The notes under the pieces are model-generated. The model saw only the letters and a list, made by a program, of their open reading frames with translations. It was not told where the DNA came from and made no database searches. The translations under genes were made by a program, and so were the position numbers. 7,531 nt of DNA, taken from contig DBQD01000035.1 in NCBI GenBank assembly GCA_002305715.1, positions 1-7,531 on the forward strand. The letters are read 5' to 3'. This DNA is from Proteiniphilum sp. UBA1403 (GTDB lineage Bacteria > Bacteroidota > Bacteroidia > Bacteroidales > Dysgonomonadaceae). Positions 1-6,917 of the stretch are shown piece after piece; within the stretch, counting starts at the first letter, position 1, and every line of letters begins with the position of its first letter.

Positions 1-33
1 AAATTAATTAGGTGTTTAATAAGAAAAATTGAA

Positions 34-41
34 TATTTTTG
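34..41 (+). promoter_or_regulatory. Candidate -7 promoter element for the XRE gene
   Basis: TATTTTTG fits the Bacteroidota -7 consensus TAnnTTTG exactly. No good -33 TTTG lies about 19 bases upstream (GGTG at 11-14; a GTTTA at 14-18 is too close), so the match is only half a promoter. Transcription from here would give a leader of roughly 140 bases before the ATG at 190, and that leader would contain both copies of the 16-base repeat. An alternative weaker promoter lies at 74-104. Confidence 0.35.
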
Positions 42-73
42 TTTCGAAGCTAAAAAAACGGAGTAAAGTAACC

Positions 74-104
74 TTTATAGAGATACGTACTATGAATGCA
101 TTTG
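74..104 (+). promoter_or_regulatory. Alternative weak promoter for the XRE gene, overlapping repeat copy 1
   Basis: TTTA at 74-77 and TGCATTTG at 97-104 are 19 bases apart, the usual distance between the -33 (TTTG) and -7 (TAnnTTTG) elements of Bacteroidota promoters. Each element has one mismatch to consensus. If used, the first copy of the 16-base repeat (77-92) would sit between the two elements, a classical position for an operator. This is inferred from spacing alone and is weak. Confidence 0.25.
77..92 (+). repeat. Direct repeat copy 1, ATAGNNATACGTACTA (possible operator)
   Basis: ATAGAGATACGTACTA recurs at 155-170 as ATAGTTATACGTACTA, so 14 of 16 positions are identical and the last ten are perfect. 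The perfect part contains the palindrome TACGTA (84-89). Two copies of a partly palindromic motif in the leader of a DNA-binding protein gene suggest operator sites, perhaps for autoregulation. The repeat is directly seen; its function is inferred. Confidence 0.5.
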
Positions 105-154
105 ATCAGAGGTGCAAAATTTGGTTATTCTTCTCTCCTTTTCCTTTTCAAGTG

Positions 155-170
155 ATAGTTATACGTACTA
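155..170 (+). repeat. Direct repeat copy 2, ATAGNNATACGTACTA (possible operator)
   Basis: This is the second copy of the motif at 77-92, starting 78 bases downstream and ending 19 bases before the XRE start codon at 190. It contains the TACGTA palindrome at 162-167. A protein bound here could block transcription of the gene or access to its start. I saw no further copy of the full motif in the window; TACGTACT inside pdxA near 3868 shares only the core. Confidence 0.5.
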
Positions 171-189
171 AACCAGTGGATTGTAACAA

Positions 190-636
190 ATGGAAACCAA
201 CAAAAATCTAATTAAAAACACCCATCATGGAGATGCAGTAAGACGTGTCCGCCGTTCGTTAGGGATTAAACAGGAAACCTTGGCTAAGATGATGGGAATC
301 ACTCAGGCGCGGGTATCTAATTTTGAACAGAAAAAGATACTGGATGATAAAGTGATTGAAAAATTTGCCAATGCTTTAAAAGTTTCTCCATCACTGCTTA
401 AAGAATTGAGTGAGGACCCTGTAAACAGCATCATCAAAAGCAATGTAGCAGATAAAGTGGATAAATACGGATCTTTCTATGATAGAAACAATCAATTTAG
501 AGATCCTTTAGACCGACTTATTGAAATATCATACGAAGAAACGGCTCTGCAAGAACGATTAATCGAATTACAGAAGGAGCGTAATGAAATTATTAATCAG
601 TTATTAATGAAACAGAGAAAAGTATCCAGTCCATAA
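190..636 (+). CDS. XRE-family helix-turn-helix transcriptional regulator
   Basis: This 148-residue protein has an N-terminal Cro/C1-type DNA-binding domain at about residues 13-75: GIKQETLAKMMG supplies the first helices and TQARVSNFEQ (38-47) the recognition helix. A linker follows, then DPLDRLIE (105-112) and a Glu/Lys/Leu-rich C-terminal helix (about 113-143) that probably forms a coiled coil for dimerisation. Layout and opening (HHG, VRR, LGIKQE) resemble a family of small Bacteroidota regulators that I recall with IDK(L/I)IEL before a terminal coiled coil. The start is the ATG at 190, which precedes the HTH by a short tail; no Shine-Dalgarno site is seen, as is usual in this phylum. The gene is separated from rlmN by 91 bases holding a promoter candidate, so it is probably transcribed separately. 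Its targets are unknown; the repeats at 77-92 and 155-170 suggest autoregulation. Confidence 0.85.
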   Translation: METNKNLIKNTHHGDAVRRVRRSLGIKQETLAKMMGITQARVSNFEQKKILDDKVIEKFANALKVSPSLLKELSEDPVNSIIKSNVADKVDKYGSFYDRNNQFRDPLDRLIEISYEETALQERLIELQKERNEIINQLLMKQRKVSSP

Positions 637-695
637 TTCAAGTTTCGATATCTCACTCTTTTACATAACGATGCTTCTTTTTGCCAAATACTCCG

Positions 696-703
696 TATCT
701 TTG
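696..703 (+). promoter_or_regulatory. Candidate -7 promoter element for rlmN
   Basis: TATCTTTG matches TAnnTTTG exactly and lies 24 bases before the ATG at 728. The expected -33 region (about 673-676, GCTT) is a poor match. A start site near 710 would leave a very short 5' leader and would argue for ATG 728 rather than TTG 719 as the rlmN start. Confidence 0.45.
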
Positions 704-727
704 TACCATTAATTACAATTGCAGCAA

Positions 728-1756
728 ATGGAGCAAAAACAGACTCTCCTCGGCATGACACTCGCCGAAATCACCGATAGCGTCGTGGAACTAAATCTTC
801 CAAAATTCACGGCTAAACAGATTGCCGACTGGATCTACCAGAAACGGGTTAAGGATATCGACGAAATGACAAATATTTCTTTGAAAAACAGAGAAATATT
901 GGCAGATAAATATATTGTTGGACGGTCGGAACCGCTTGATGTAAAAACATCGGTCGACGGCACTCGTAAAATGCTATTTAGAACTGCCAGTGGCAAGTTC
1001 ATTGAAACGGTTACTATACCGGAAGAGGATCGCCTTACAATATGCGTCTCTTCGCAGGTGGGATGCCGCATGAACTGCGACTTTTGCATGACAGGCAAAC
1101 AGGGTTTTCACGATAACCTGACAACAGGAGAAATACTGAATCAAGTATATTCGGTCCCCGATTCTGAGCAGATCACGAACCTGGTTTTCATGGGAATGGG
1201 AGAACCTCTCGACAACTTCAAACAGGTAAAGAAAGCGTCGGAATTGTTGATGGCCGACTATGGACTGGCTTGGAGCCCCAAGCGTATAACACTATCCTCT
1301 ATTGGACTCACCTCCAACCTGAAACGGTTCCTCGATGAAAGTAAATGTCACCTTGCCATTAGCTTGCACAACCCCATTCCGGAACAGCGACTCACCATCA
1401 TGCCTATTGAGAAATCGGCCCCCATCACTTCGGTCATTGAAATGCTGCGAAATTACGATTGGAGTCACCAGCGCAGACTCTCGTTTGAGTACATCATGTT
1501 CGATGGGGTGAACGACTCGCTGCTCTATGCTCGCGAGCTGACCAAACTATTGGCCGGACTCGACTGCCGCATCAACCTCATCCGTTTCCATGTGATTCCA
1601 ATGAGTGACCTTCGTCCATCTACAGACGAAAACATGGTGAAATTCCGCGACTATCTCACCGCTAAAGGTTTTATCTGCACCATCCGTGCATCGAGAGGTG
1701 AGGATATTTTCGCTGCCTGTGGAATGCTCTCTACAGCTAAATTGGTACAAAAGTAA
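728..1756 (+). CDS. rlmN: 23S rRNA (adenine(2503)-C2)-methyltransferase / tRNA m2A37 methyltransferase RlmN
   Basis: This radical SAM enzyme methylates C2 of A2503 in 23S rRNA, at the peptidyl-transferase centre, and in characterised homologues also A37 of certain tRNAs. Numbering from ATG 728 (342 residues), the [4Fe-4S] cysteines are C113, C117 and C120 (CRMNCDFC). C106, seven residues before the first cluster cysteine, matches the conserved cysteine corresponding to E. coli C118, and C331 in FAACGML matches the methyl-carrying cysteine (E. coli C355). GMGEPLDN (156-163) is the family's SAM-binding segment. The N-terminal part (about 1-90) contains the small accessory domain. I chose ATG 728 over an in-frame TTG at 719 because the family usually starts close to LLGMT and the promoter candidate is near. 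All catalytic residues are present, so it should be active. The protein is cytoplasmic. Cfr, the C8-methylating resistance relative, is considered less likely. Confidence 0.95.
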   Translation: MEQKQTLLGMTLAEITDSVVELNLPKFTAKQIADWIYQKRVKDIDEMTNISLKNREILADKYIVGRSEPLDVKTSVDGTRKMLFRTASGKFIETVTIPEEDRLTICVSSQVGCRMNCDFCMTGKQGFHDNLTTGEILNQVYSVPDSEQITNLVFMGMGEPLDNFKQVKKASELLMADYGLAWSPKRITLSSIGLTSNLKRFLDESKCHLAISLHNPIPEQRLTIMPIEKSAPITSVIEMLRNYDWSHQRRLSFEYIMFDGVNDSLLYARELTKLLAGLDCRINLIRFHVIPMSDLRPSTDENMVKFRDYLTAKGFICTIRASRGEDIFAACGMLSTAKLVQK

Positions 1757-1940
1757 CGAACCTTCATTGCAATATACTACTCAGCTTTTTTCAATATAAA
1801 CGAAAAGCGTGTACTGCAACTAACTTTTGAACAAATTAAGCCTACCTGCATTTCATTTCCTCGCAAATAGTTGTATATTTGTTTTGTGAAAGAAATTTCC
1901 ATAACCGTAGAACAAGTGGTAATCAAAAAAAAATAAACCT
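1757..1940. other. Intergenic region between rlmN and the DUF4837 gene
   Basis: These 184 bases hold a promoter candidate at 1851-1881. A short inverted repeat, GCTTTT (1784-1789) and AAAAGC (1803-1808) with a 13-base loop, is not followed by a T run and is not a convincing terminator. No small gene is evident. Confidence 0.6.
1851..1881 (+). promoter_or_regulatory. Promoter for the DUF4837-pdxA unit
   Basis: TATATTTG (1874-1881) matches the Bacteroidota -7 element TAnnTTTG exactly, and TTTC (1851-1854) lies 19 bases upstream, three of four bases matching the -33 TTTG. This is the best promoter candidate in the window. A start near 1888 would give a leader of about 50 bases ending in the A-rich run before the ATG at 1941. 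Confidence 0.55.
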
Positions 1941-2945
1941 ATGAAACGATTTGCCGGTCTACTTATTCTTGCCGCAACCATTGTGCTTTTCGCATCTTGT
2001 AATGGTGGAGGCGGTTTTCTGTCTGCTTCAGGAACTAACAACGAAATGATGGTACTCATGGATGACCAATCTTGGGAAGGACCAGCGGGCAGGGCATTGT
2101 TTGATGTTCTCAACTCTAATGTTAAGGCTATTCCACAGCCAGAAGCCAACTTCTCCATCTTGCAAATTGAACCGGAGAACTTCACCAGTACCTTTAAGAT
2201 GGCACGTAACATCATCATTCCCGAGATATCCTCTATCTATAGCAAACCGAAACTCACTGCAGACATCGATAAATATGCAGTGGGACAAGTAATTATGACC
2301 ATCCACGCACCCGACACAGCCTCATTCGTTGAGTTCGTGTCAGAGAGCAAGGAAAGCATTATCGATTACTTTGTGACCAAAGAACTGGAACGTACGGGTA
2401 ACTGGCTAAAAAGAGATGTACCGAATCCAGTGGCACGAGTACAACAGGTGTTTGGCATCAACATTCACCTACCGAAGGGACTCTCTAACGTCACTGAGTA
2501 CGAAAACTTTTATTGGGCTACCAATAATGCCTCCAGAGGACGTCAGGATGTGGTAATTTACCAGTTCCCCTACAGAACAGAGAAGGTATTTGAAAAAGAT
2601 TCACTCATTGCCATCCGTAACGAGGTCCTTGGGAAATATATCAAAGGTTCGTTCGATTCACAGATGACAACAGCTGACCGTGTTTATTCGCCCGACTACC
2701 GTACCATGGTGATGGACGGAACCTATCGTGCCGAAATGCGCGGTTTGTGGGAAATGACGACCGACATGATGGGAGGGCCCTTTGTGATGCACGCCTTTGT
2801 AAATGACAACACCGGAATGGTGGTTGTGGTTGAAGCATATGTATATGCTCCCGAAATGAATAAGCGTAACTTGATGCGAAACCTGGAAGCAACGCTCTAC
2901 ACCATCAGTATACCAAAACCACAAGAGGCTGTCATTGAAGGATAA
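1941..2945 (+). CDS. DUF4837 family lipoprotein, function unknown
   Basis: This is a 334-residue predicted lipoprotein. A short basic start (MKR), a hydrophobic stretch (about 4-17) and FASC with the lipidated cysteine at residue 20 form a signal peptidase II site; glycines follow at once. In Bacteroidota most such lipoproteins go to the outer membrane, facing the periplasm or outside, but the final location is not decided by this sequence. No catalytic motif or transmembrane segment is seen in the mature part. I assign it to DUF4837 (PF16125) from its overall look: SWEGPAGRALFDVLN near 44-58, FSILQIEP (71-78), then a Trp/Met-rich GLWEMTTDMMGGPF block near 273-286. That assignment is from memory, not a search. 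The gene lies 41 bases before pdxA and shares its strand, so the two are probably co-transcribed. The partnership with a cytoplasmic B6 enzyme may be only positional. Start ATG 1941 gives a complete signal peptide. Confidence 0.85.
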   Translation: MKRFAGLLILAATIVLFASCNGGGGFLSASGTNNEMMVLMDDQSWEGPAGRALFDVLNSNVKAIPQPEANFSILQIEPENFTSTFKMARNIIIPEISSIYSKPKLTADIDKYAVGQVIMTIHAPDTASFVEFVSESKESIIDYFVTKELERTGNWLKRDVPNPVARVQQVFGINIHLPKGLSNVTEYENFYWATNNASRGRQDVVIYQFPYRTEKVFEKDSLIAIRNEVLGKYIKGSFDSQMTTADRVYSPDYRTMVMDGTYRAEMRGLWEMTTDMMGGPFVMHAFVNDNTGMVVVVEAYVYAPEMNKRNLMRNLEATLYTISIPKPQEAVIEG

Positions 2946-2986
2946 AAAAAATAATTATTCAAAAAAGAGAATCTAAAAAGATATAC

Positions 2987-4084
2987 ATGTCATCATTACT
3001 CAAAGTGGGCATTACACACGGCGATGTCAATGGAATCGGATATGAAGTGCTGTTAAAAGCATTTTCCGACGACCGGTTGCTCGAGTTGTTTCGCCCTGTT
3101 ATATATGGTTCATCCAAATCAGCTTCCTACTATCGCAAGATGATGGAGGGAGATCCGGTAAACTTTCATATTATCTCAAAAGCTGAAGAATCGCAGGATG
3201 GGAAAATCAACCTCGTAAACTGCGTCAAGGAGGAAATACGGATTGAACCGGGTACACCAAGTGCCGAAGCGGGAGAATCGGCTTATATAGCGCTCGATCA
3301 GGCAACGACTGACTTGGCAAACAGTAAAATAGACCTCTTGGTAACTTTGCCCATCAACAAGGAGAGTATTCAGCAAGAGAAATTTCAATTTCCCGGACAT
3401 ACCGAATTCCTGGAAGATCGATTTGCCAATGAGGGTGAAAAAGCACTAATGATTCTTGCTACGGAAGTAATGCGTGTGGCATTGGTAACAACTCACATAC
3501 CCATTGCAGAGGTGCCTTCAAAACTTTCCAAAGAACTCATTCTGGAAAAACTGTATACACTCGATCATTCGCTAAAACGCGATTTCCTACTGGAGAACCC
3601 GCGTATTGCCGTATTGGGTTTGAATCCTCATGCTGGTGAAAATGGTCTACTGGGTAGGGAGGAAATAGATATAATTGCACCTGCTGTGCGTGAGGCTCAA
3701 GATAAATGGATTCTCTGTGCAGGCCCTTTTTCTGCGGATGGTTTCTTCGGATCAGGACGTTTTAAGGAGTTCGATGCCATCTTGGCCATGTACCACGATC
3801 AGGGACTGATACCCTTCAAGACCCTTGCTATGGATGCTGGTGTTAACTTTACGGCTGGACTACCCATTGTACGTACTTCACCCGACCATGGTACGGCCTA
3901 CAATATTGCTGGCAAGAACTTGGCATCTGCCGAGTCGTTCCGTCAAGCCATCTATATGGGTATGGACATCCTTAAAAACCGCCGTTTCTATGATGAGGCA
4001 CGCAAAAACCCATTAAAAAAGATGTTCTTCGATCGCGGCAAGGACGACGAGAAACTAGACCTGACCAAGGAGGAAACGGAATAA
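2987..4084 (+). CDS. pdxA: 4-hydroxythreonine-4-phosphate dehydrogenase PdxA
   Basis: PdxA oxidises 4-hydroxy-L-threonine phosphate with NAD to the unstable 3-amino-2-oxopropyl phosphate, which PdxJ combines with deoxyxylulose 5-phosphate to make pyridoxine phosphate (the DXP-dependent vitamin B6 route). It is a cytoplasmic dimeric metalloenzyme. The three metal-binding histidines are H170 (TTHIP), H215 (NPHAGENG) and H270 (MYHDQG); their spacings of 45 and 55 residues equal those of E. coli H166, H211 and H266. FPGHTEF contains the substrate-binding H138, and TLPINKE (120-126) and GLPIVRTSPDHGTA (291-304) are further family blocks. The N-terminal motif reads THGDVNGIGYE where proteobacterial enzymes have TPGxPAGIGP, a change I believe is lineage-typical. 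At 365 residues it is about 35 longer than E. coli PdxA (329), partly from a charged tail after residue 345. Start ATG 2987 directly precedes the family's first strand. No Shine-Dalgarno site is present. Confidence 0.95.
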   Translation: MSSLLKVGITHGDVNGIGYEVLLKAFSDDRLLELFRPVIYGSSKSASYYRKMMEGDPVNFHIISKAEESQDGKINLVNCVKEEIRIEPGTPSAEAGESAYIALDQATTDLANSKIDLLVTLPINKESIQQEKFQFPGHTEFLEDRFANEGEKALMILATEVMRVALVTTHIPIAEVPSKLSKELILEKLYTLDHSLKRDFLLENPRIAVLGLNPHAGENGLLGREEIDIIAPAVREAQDKWILCAGPFSADGFFGSGRFKEFDAILAMYHDQGLIPFKTLAMDAGVNFTAGLPIVRTSPDHGTAYNIAGKNLASAESFRQAIYMGMDILKNRRFYDEARKNPLKKMFFDRGKDDEKLDLTKEETE

Positions 4085-4111
4085 TTCCGGAAAAGGATTG
4101 ATCTGTTTATA

Positions 4112-4139
4112 ATTCATCTCTAGAATTTTGAATGTTTTT
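4112..4139 (+). terminator. Weak possible terminator after pdxA
   Basis: ATTCA (4112-4116) and TGAAT (4129-4133) can pair across a 12-base loop and are followed by GTTTTT (4134-4139). The stem is short and A/T-rich, so it would be weak. It lies in the 106-base convergent gap between pdxA and the MutS-like gene, where termination would be expected. Confidence 0.2.
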
Positions 4140-4190
4140 GTAGTTTCACTTTGATGTGGTTTACAAAAGACATTTTTAAACATTATCTTC

Positions 4191-5519
4191 TTACTCCTTT
4201 TCCAAGATGTCCATTATGTGCTCGTTACGGATGATCATCATTCCATGCCGGTCATCCGTGATACCGGGCGACAAGGTATATGTATAGCGGGGAATACCGT
4301 TCTCCAAAGTGGTAGGCAAGTAGAGAAAATAAATATTATTACATCTCTCTTTTAATATATCGGCCGTTTCAATAATATGGGTTGAAATGATGAATATACT
4401 GTCCTTGTTCATCGCAAACGCCTCAGTGACAGCAATTGTTGCATCATAGGCATCTTTCACATTCGTACCTCTGAACAACTCATCAAATATAACAATCATA
4501 TTCTTTGCGTGATTTATGCCATTCGCAATCTTTTTCAGTCGTAAGACCTCTGCATAAAAATGACTGAAGCCTTGGTTCAAGTTATCGGGTAGATTGATGG
4601 TCGTGTACATGCCACTGCGTACCGAGAAGGCCATTTTCCGAGCAGGCACCGGAAACCCAAGGTGCGCCAAATAAACAGCTATACCGAAAGATTTCATGAA
4701 GGTAGATTTACCTGCCATGTTAGCTCCTGTAAGAAAAATAACATTGTTCGCGGGTGTTACCTCTACTGTGTTCGCCACGGGATTGACCAACAATGGATGA
4801 AACAACTGTTCAATCTTTAGAATATTGCTATCGGAAGGCTGTACTTTGGCAAATGAGAGATTTTGTTCTCGTGCTACATGGGCCAATGAAATATAAATAT
4901 CCAATTGATAGATAAAAGTGAGTATCTTGTGCATCTCTTTGTTACATTCATAGCGAAGTACATTGTCATACAAAGCTGCCTTCTCAAGTGAGAGATTCTT
5001 TGTTTCACGTTCCCTCTTTACAAATCGGAGACGCTCGTCTGAAATAATACTTTCCACCTCTTCCATTTCTGGCATCTCAGGTAGCAGCTGTTTATCGTTC
5101 TCGATTCTCTCAAAAAAATCGTGTAATGTATTGATTATATAGATCAATCCTATAATGCTTTTGTGGATCATCTGGAATTCCGAATCTGTCTTCATCAATC
5201 GCTGGAAGCGTTTCCTCAGCTTGTCGTCATGCGCATCAATCCGAGTACGCGTATCTGTATTCTGCAAATAATAGGCTACTGAATCAAAAATTGCCTCCTT
5301 GAAGGGGAACTCTGTTTTATTAAGATAAAAATATTCAATGATATTTTGCCTTTTTTTGATACTATCAAAGTTATCAAACGGGTATCGAAACATCTCTTCC
5401 AATAAAATAGCCCCACCTCGTGTACGGGTATGATTGTAGATGCTGAATACTGATTTCTTCCCATGTTTACCGAAGATATTCAAATCATCTATCGTCTGCT
5501 TGTCTATTATAAAACTCAT
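4191..5519 (-). CDS. MutS-family ATPase lacking the mismatch-recognition domain
   Basis: This 442-residue protein has the central and C-terminal parts of a MutS homologue. Residues about 20-240 look like the MutS core/lever region, beginning with TRTRGGAILLEEMF, similar to the segment that opens domain III of MutS. The ATPase follows: Walker A GANMAGKST (265-273, as in MutS PNMAGKST), a segment SHFYAEVLRLK (319-329) at the signature-loop position, Walker B IVIFDELFRGTN (342-353) with D346 and E347, and the H-loop STH (379-381). The ATPase residues look intact. It lacks the N-terminal mismatch-binding domain with its Phe-X-Glu motif and the connector domain, and has no Smr nuclease domain, so it is not the main mismatch-repair MutS (usually above 850 residues). 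Its role is unknown; processing of DNA junctions or recombination intermediates is possible. ATG 5519 has AGGAG three bases upstream. The gene is 213 bases downstream of fecR on the same strand. Confidence 0.88.
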   Translation of the reverse strand: MSFIIDKQTIDDLNIFGKHGKKSVFSIYNHTRTRGGAILLEEMFRYPFDNFDSIKKRQNIIEYFYLNKTEFPFKEAIFDSVAYYLQNTDTRTRIDAHDDKLRKRFQRLMKTDSEFQMIHKSIIGLIYIINTLHDFFERIENDKQLLPEMPEMEEVESIISDERLRFVKRERETKNLSLEKAALYDNVLRYECNKEMHKILTFIYQLDIYISLAHVAREQNLSFAKVQPSDSNILKIEQLFHPLLVNPVANTVEVTPANNVIFLTGANMAGKSTFMKSFGIAVYLAHLGFPVPARKMAFSVRSGMYTTINLPDNLNQGFSHFYAEVLRLKKIANGINHAKNMIVIFDELFRGTNVKDAYDATIAVTEAFAMNKDSIFIISTHIIETADILKERCNNIYFLYLPTTLENGIPRYTYTLSPGITDDRHGMMIIRNEHIMDILEKE

Positions 5520-5732
5520 CTTCTCCTGATTCTGTTATAGCCTGTTTTCCACCATAATCGGTGTATTCTTTGATCTTTTCATAATTCGTATCTCATAATT
5601 TCGACCGAACTATTTATTGTCGACTTTATTCATTATTGTCTCCACTATCCGTTCGTTAATTCTATCAGGCAACAACCAATTGTAGTTGTCCGATTTCATC
5701 AATTAATAAATTCACATAAGCTTTCCCTTTCC
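5520..5732. other. Intergenic region between the FecR gene and the MutS-like gene
   Basis: This 213-base A/T-rich stretch holds no gene I can support. It contains an 8-base direct repeat TCATAATT (5579-5586 and 5593-5600) and, next to it, the inverted repeat TCGAC/GTCGA (5601-5605 and 5619-5623, loop of 13). No exact minus-strand TAnnTTTG (CAAAnnTA on the plus strand) was found, so the promoter for the MutS-like gene is not visible. Confidence 0.55.
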
Positions 5733-6917
5733 CTATTTTGAATGATACAACTCAATATTATTATCTTGAATACTATACTTTACAGGAGTAACAATGGTAA
5801 TATTGTCCAGCACTACCTGCCATTCGTCAAACAGATACAACTTTCCGGAACAACGGATAGATTGAACATCATCACTAAAGAGCATGTTTATATCATAATA
5901 GCGTGACAAGCGCGTAAGAATTTGTGGTAATGGTTCGCTTTCAAAACGAAGTATTCCTTCGTGCCAGGAGGTGTAATTATAGACATCCACATTGCTGATC
6001 TCCACCCCCTGGCCATTGATGACGCGCAACTGCTGATTGCGACTTATCAAACTTCCCTCCTCCGCATCTTTTGTAAATACAGATACTAAACCTTCGGCAA
6101 CGGTTATATGCTGTAACTCATCCTTCGAATAGGCTGTCACGTTGAAGGTGGTTCCTAAGACTACCACATCGAAATCCTTGGTTGAAACATGAAAAGGTTT
6201 CTGCGGATCGTTTGCCACCTCAATATATATCTCTCCATCCACGCTGATTCTTCTCTCTTTTTGCGAGAATGTAGAGGGAAATTCTACCGTTGTACCCGAG
6301 TTCACCCAAATCCTACTACCATCGGCCAGCAACATCGATGAGCGTTTACCTCTGGGAACAATCAATTTGTTTAATTGAGCAGGCTCAATCTCAATCTCAT
6401 GTGTCTCTAGCATCTCCCCCGATTTACTTTCAACGACGATGTTGCCGACAGAATTATACTTTATCTGAATATCCTCGTCAAATTTTGATTTTTCTCCTGA
6501 AGATAAAATCAATTGCACCTCTTTGTTCTCTGTGACAATGGTCGGAATCTGCACAACAGGTTCAATCTGGCGGACTTGTCGAAATGGTAGAAAAAAAAGT
6601 GACCCCAACAGTACAAAGGTACCGATGCCGAAAAATGTCCTTTTTTGCCGTCTTTTATATCGGTGTACCTCTGCCGACAAACGTCTAACTGCATTTCTTT
6701 TATCTGACTCAGAAAACAATGTGTCATTTTTGTACTCTCTAAACGACGCTACAATCTCTATAGCTAGTAGAATATCGTCTTTCTTTTCAGGATATCGTTC
6801 CAGAAAACCCTCCCAGAAAATAGAGGTTTCTTCTGTTTGAAGCCATCTCCATTCCAGAAAATAAGGATCTGTTGAAAAATCAATCGCAGTGTGGCGCAAA
6901 TAGTCTGTGTTATTCAT
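5733..6917 (-). CDS. FecR-family anti-sigma factor (DUF4974 C-terminus)
   Basis: This 394-residue single-pass inner-membrane protein controls the sigma factor encoded just upstream. Residues 1-90 form the cytoplasmic anti-sigma part, with the pattern YFLEWRWLQ followed by FWEGFLERYPE near 20-44 that is common in Bacteroidota FecR proteins. A basic stretch (KRRQKR, 88-93) precedes the membrane segment at about 94-112. The periplasmic FecR domain covers about 185-280: VPRGKRSSMLLADGSRIWVNSG, then GEIYIEVANDPQKPFHV and VLGTTFNVTAY. A DUF4974-type domain follows at about 320-392 (LRFESEPLPQILTRLSRYYDI), which in relatives contacts the signalling domain of a TonB-dependent receptor. The start ATG overlaps the sigma stop in ATGA (6914-6917), so translation is probably coupled. 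No SusC-type receptor follows downstream, which is unusual. Confidence 0.93.
   Translation of the reverse strand: MNNTDYLRHTAIDFSTDPYFLEWRWLQTEETSIFWEGFLERYPEKKDDILLAIEIVASFREYKNDTLFSESDKRNAVRRLSAEVHRYKRRQKRTFFGIGTFVLLGSLFFLPFRQVRQIEPVVQIPTIVTENKEVQLILSSGEKSKFDEDIQIKYNSVGNIVVESKSGEMLETHEIEIEPAQLNKLIVPRGKRSSMLLADGSRIWVNSGTTVEFPSTFSQKERRISVDGEIYIEVANDPQKPFHVSTKDFDVVVLGTTFNVTAYSKDELQHITVAEGLVSVFTKDAEEGSLISRNQQLRVINGQGVEISNVDVYNYTSWHEGILRFESEPLPQILTRLSRYYDINMLFSDDVQSIRCSGKLYLFDEWQVVLDNITIVTPVKYSIQDNNIELYHSK

Noticed and set aside
29..211. Possible 60-residue gene upstream of the XRE gene
   Set aside because: It starts with TTG, runs through the direct repeats and overlaps the XRE start by 22 bases; its composition shows no recognisable domain, and the region reads better as a leader.
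728..1756. Reading the radical SAM methyltransferase as Cfr, the antibiotic-resistance enzyme
   Set aside because: The sequence has the RlmN-like N-terminal part, length and gene neighbourhood of a housekeeping Bacteroidota rlmN. Cfr and RlmN share the cysteines, so these do not decide it, but nothing specifically suggests Cfr or mobile context.
1784..1808. GCTTTT/AAAAGC inverted repeat as an rlmN terminator
   Set aside because: The stem is only six pairs, the loop is 13 bases and no T run follows.
3865..3875. TACGTACT inside pdxA as a third copy of the XRE leader repeat
   Set aside because: It shares only the core, lies in coding sequence of a conserved protein block, and lacks the flanking ATAG.
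5665..5690. CAAC/GTTG inverted repeat near the fecR stop
   Set aside because: The arms pair over only four bases without a bulge and no T run follows on either strand, so neither terminator nor operator is supported.
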